NCBI GenBank assembly: GCA_014843695.1
Contig: CM026404.1
Coordinates: forward strand, 56,674,608 to 56,738,607
Source of the DNA: Archivesica marissinica
Lineage: Eukaryota > Mollusca > Bivalvia > Venerida > Vesicomyidae
Direction of reading: 5' to 3'
DNA: 64,000 bases
Below are positions 61,010-64,000 of the stretch, piece by piece. Within the stretch, counting starts at the first letter, position 1; each line of letters starts with the position of its first letter. Position numbers and translations under genes: made by a program. The notes beneath the pieces are model-generated. The model had not been told where the DNA came from. It saw only the letters and a list, made by a program, of their open reading frames with translations, and searched no databases.

Positions 61010-61558
61010 CATAAATTTAGAGATCTAAACAAAACAGTTCCAAAGAAAAATGTGGCATTTATTGAGAAAATTACACAAAATGATAAAGACTGTTTTTATT
61101 ATGTTGGTGTACCAACTCTACAACTCCTTTTGTATCTGTTTGACTGGATTAAGCCAGCTGCACAACATATTAAATTGTGGGATGGCAAGAGAAGGAATTT
61201 ACCTGGAAGAAAGGGTGGCAAAATGAGATGGAAACTTTCACTATTTGGGGAAATGATTCTAATATTGGTTAAAATAAGAAGATGGTATGGCAACAAACAT
61301 TTATCTTATTTGTTTGAAATTTCTGAAAGCCATGTGTGCAGGATATTTTTAGCATGGGTTAATCTTCTAAGCCAGTGTTTAAGCCAACTTATAATTTGGC
61401 CTCCTAAAGAATTAATAAAGTACAATTTGCCAAAGAGTTTTTCACAATACCCAAGAACACGAGCAATAATTGATTGTACTGAATACTTCATTCAAAAGCC
61501 TTTACGTCCTGCAGCTCAGAAGGCTACTTGGTCTAACTATAAGCACTCTAATAAGTAG
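61010..61558 (+). pseudogene. ISL2EU/PIF-type (DDE_Tnp_4) transposase fragment
   Basis: Open from about 61018 (acceptor-like TTTAG before it): HTH region RWKLSLFGEMILILVKIRRW, YLFEISESHVCRIFLAWVNL, then CLSQLIIWPPKELIKYNLPK, FSQYPRTRAIIDCTEYFIQK, SNYKHSN, followed by TAG. IIDCTE holds the first catalytic Asp; in intact relatives the frame goes on past YKHSNT for over 100 residues. The 3' half is lost. A THAP fragment on the same strand at 59067 may be its N-terminus. Confidence 0.82.
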
Positions 61559-61699
61559 TCAAAGACGTGAGAATAGACGAGTAATTTGAGGGAAAAAACG
61601 GAATCGGCGAGGCGTAACGCTTCATATAGGTATACAGCGTACCCATTGGTATACATTCCAGATCCAACAGGTTGAGTTATTTATAGCCGTTATGCAATA

Positions 61700-61917
61700 C
61701 CATGTATGTATGTATGTTCCTTTAATGTCAAACCCCTCGCGGGGACTTAGACATGTTTTCCTGGGCAGGCTTAGCCGACCTAAGCGATTAACCAGTACTA
61801 AGCAATGTGTGTGAGGTGCTTTGCTCAATGACACTACATACGTGGCCTGGCCGAGTATCGAACCCGGGACCGTTCGATTCCAAATCCGACGTTCTACCAC
61901 TGGACCACGGATGCCAC
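61700..61917 (-). mobile_element. tRNA-derived SINE, family F
   Basis: Minus strand head GGCATCCGTGGTCCAGTGGT with B box CCCGGGTTCGATACTCGG, body AGCACCTCACACAC and CCTGCCCAGGAAAACATG, tail into CCGCGAGGGGTTTGACATTA. One copy seen. Confidence 0.7.
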
Positions 61918-63095
61918 TATGTATACATGTATTGTCGAACGTCTTCTCGTTTCATTATTTCCTTGAGCAAGGCATTTTAACCGCCAATACACCTCGTTGA
62001 CCTCATGAATACTGTGTATATAACAGTGTTTACAGTTCCGTTGAGTTTAAAATCCAGTTTAAACTTACCGCCGGTCAAATAATGATTCTGTTATGAAAGT
62101 CACGGTAGAGTAACAACGAGGTATTCTGCTTACTATGTTTATGATGTACTTTTTAGCAGACGATACATTATGCTAGAACGCATGTGCACTTATGAACCAT
62201 CAACCATTCAAATCAAGCGTATTGTTCATCAACCATTCAAATCAAGCGTATTAGGTATACAGAGCCGAGTATCATTCTGGATAATATGTATATCCGTTGT
62301 GCAACATGTACAATGTATTGTAATACTTGATTCAGTCAGTTGTACGTATATCTCAATATCGTATATTGTAAGCAAGACATTTTATATAACGTTGAGGTCA
62401 CTATCTGTTTACATTCCTGAGTAGGGTTGAATTAAAGCGACACATTGAGCTAAGATGCCATATATCAGGGTCGCAACCAAACTTGCACCGGTAAAGATTG
62501 AACTTCAACAACCTTGGACTAAATTTATCATAAAAAGTTTTGAATAATGCTATAGAGACATTGAGGTTGACCCAGAGAAGGTCATCTCTGAGTTTGCTAG
62601 TAGACACCCCAGGAAACTAGAGCTGCAGAACATCCTGACTGAGTGCTAAGAGACTAAATACAACCTTGTGGACCTGTGTGAACTTTATGCAAAGTTGTGC
62701 TAAACCGGAATAGTGTCTAGAGTCTCTATACTAGGCATACTGCAAGACAGACTTGATATCTCTTGTGATAGTTAACTTAAGTAAAATTAGAGTATTGTAT
62801 GTGTAATAGACTGGATAGCAATCTACAGTATATTATTTTAATGTAGATAAAGGTGATATTAGACACCATTATCCATGGGAAGTATAGTAAGGGGGAGTAT
62901 AGTTTATCAATTTGAATGTATGAAATAAATGATTTTATAAATAGTGGTTTTGTCACAGTGAATATTTGTTATAGTCAAGCTATAACTGCAGTTATTTTAT
63001 ATTGTGTGATATCAGTTTGAAATAAATGATTTTAGAAATAGTATTGTTGTCTTGTTTTTGTCATAGTGAACATTTATAATAGTCAAACTAACTGC
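61918..63095. other. Unassigned sequence with a possible coding fragment and a local duplication
   Basis: 62551-62650 on the plus strand reads YRDIEVDPEKVISEFASRHP, RKLELQNILTEC then TAA, which looks protein-like but is unidentified. 62920-63095 holds two diverged copies of a segment with GAAATAAATGATTTTA and TAGTCAAGCTATAACTGCAG. Confidence 0.35.
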
Positions 63096-63105
63096 AGGTA
63101 GTATA

Positions 63106-63396
63106 CAGACGGATCTGTAGTCCAGTGGTAACACGCTGGACTGGTAATCCAGGGATCGCAGGTTCGATCCCCCGTCTGACCCTAATAAAATTAACAGTCT
63201 TTCAGATGGGACGTTAAACCGAGGTCTTGTGTCGGTGCTTTACACCGTGCACGTAAAAGAACCAGAGAAGACTCTGGAATGGGTCTCTGTCTGTATCATG
63301 CACTACCCTCCAAAATCTAAAATTACTAATCTCTTCAGGAGGCGTCGCTCATATGGGCAACCGGTAGCGACGATAAATAAACGTAAAACACACACA
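63106..63396 (+). mobile_element. SINE family A, complete, 10-bp target duplication
   Basis: CAGACGGATCTGTAGTCCAG to CGTAAAACACAC; flanked by AGGTAGTATA at 63096-63105 and 63397-63406. Confidence 0.93.
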
Positions 63397-63598
63397 AGGT
63401 AGTATATATTGTCTGACATCACTTTGAATGTATGTAATAACTGATGATAAAAATTGAAATAGTTTTTGTCATTATTTCTCTCTATGAGATTTTAAACAAA
63501 AATTACAATAGTATATCAAAATAAAATTTAACTGGTCATTTCTAGTAATGTGTACACCCACGCTGTTTTAGCTCGGCCAGCCAATCTCGGCACCCCCC

Positions 63599-64000
63599 TC
63601 AGAGTCCTCTTAGTGCTAGTACTTTGCATTTGATCAGGCCTTCATAATGGTATATGTCTTTGAAATTGTCTGTGATGATGTCAGGGTGACCCATTGGTAT
63701 CTTTCCCGTTTTGTTGACCCATGGATATAGCGACGAGACGTCATAGTAATGGATAGCAGTCTTGTCGGAGGCTTCTTCATATAATTTAAACCCTTCAGTT
63801 CGACCCCCATAGAATGCCTCCCTTGGTTCCAATGGCGGTACAATTTCTAGCGAGTCAACATACTCTCTCATGGCCAAATTATTCGATAACTGCTGTTTAA
63901 AGTCGCATTCCCACATAGCAACGTATGTAAATCCCTCAGACTCTATATATTTTTGTTTCTCTAATGTCCTGGCATAGAGATCAGTCATGGACATTTCAAC
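63599..64000 (-). pseudogene. Type-B DNA polymerase fragment of a large mobile element (Maverick/Polinton-like)
   Basis: Enters from beyond the right edge and ends at TGA 63599-63601. Visible motifs, in order: a segment around MWECDF, then EAFYGGRTEGFKLY, and HYYDVSSLYPWVN, which is polymerase motif A (DxxSLYP) of the protein-primed/organellar-viral family B. The frame stops shortly after KCKVLALRGL, where relatives continue for several hundred residues, so this is a truncated relic. Mavericks or related adintovirus-like elements are the likely source; other elements also carry such polymerases. Confidence 0.78.

Overview
This is a eukaryotic, invertebrate genomic window, most likely from a bivalve mollusc. 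The first 818 bases are an assembly gap. Reasons: one spliced gene with canonical GT/AG introns; several families of tRNA-derived SINEs, including a V-SINE type known from molluscs; many MITEs; THAP/ISL2EU-like, piggyBac, MULE, LINE and protein-primed-type DNA polymerase B remnants; and no sign of prokaryotic gene organisation. The species cannot be fixed from the sequence alone.

The one clear host gene lies on the minus strand between about 50313 and 5874. It is the orthologue of EDRF1 (erythroid differentiation-related factor 1, a TPR-type protein). I assembled 15 exons by hand (94, 119, 260, 218, 126, 162, 370, 198, 201, 224, 153, 150, 136, 223 and 187 nt). Every junction keeps the reading phase, every intron starts GT and ends AG, and the frame runs 939 codons to a TGA. 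The N-terminal exons (about 290 residues by comparison with the human protein) are not recognisable here.

The introns and flanks are dominated by long tandem arrays, each with its own unit: 27, 52, 21, 102, 14, 17, 23, about 155, 14, 39, 48/60, 59, 61, 53, 52, 47, 107, 56, 35, 5, 29, 16-17 and 43 bp. By hand tally they fill about 40% of the called bases. Two arrays (27541-27860 and 37208-37520) repeat the exon-intron junction beside them, so the true 5' splice site is followed by a series of near-copies. Several arrays grew inside SINE copies.

From about 53.7 to 64 kb the window is transposon territory: a piggyBac transposase gene split by a MULE with a 10-bp target duplication, a long-terminal-repeat-like TIR element containing a nested hAT-like element, THAP and ISL2EU-like transposase fragments, SINEs, and a type-B DNA polymerase fragment running off the right edge. 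TTAA-flanked MITEs with strong internal hairpins (three families), TA-flanked MITEs and nested SINEs fill much of the rest. Most long open frames in the window are by-products of repeat units whose length is a multiple of three or that lack stops, and are not genes.
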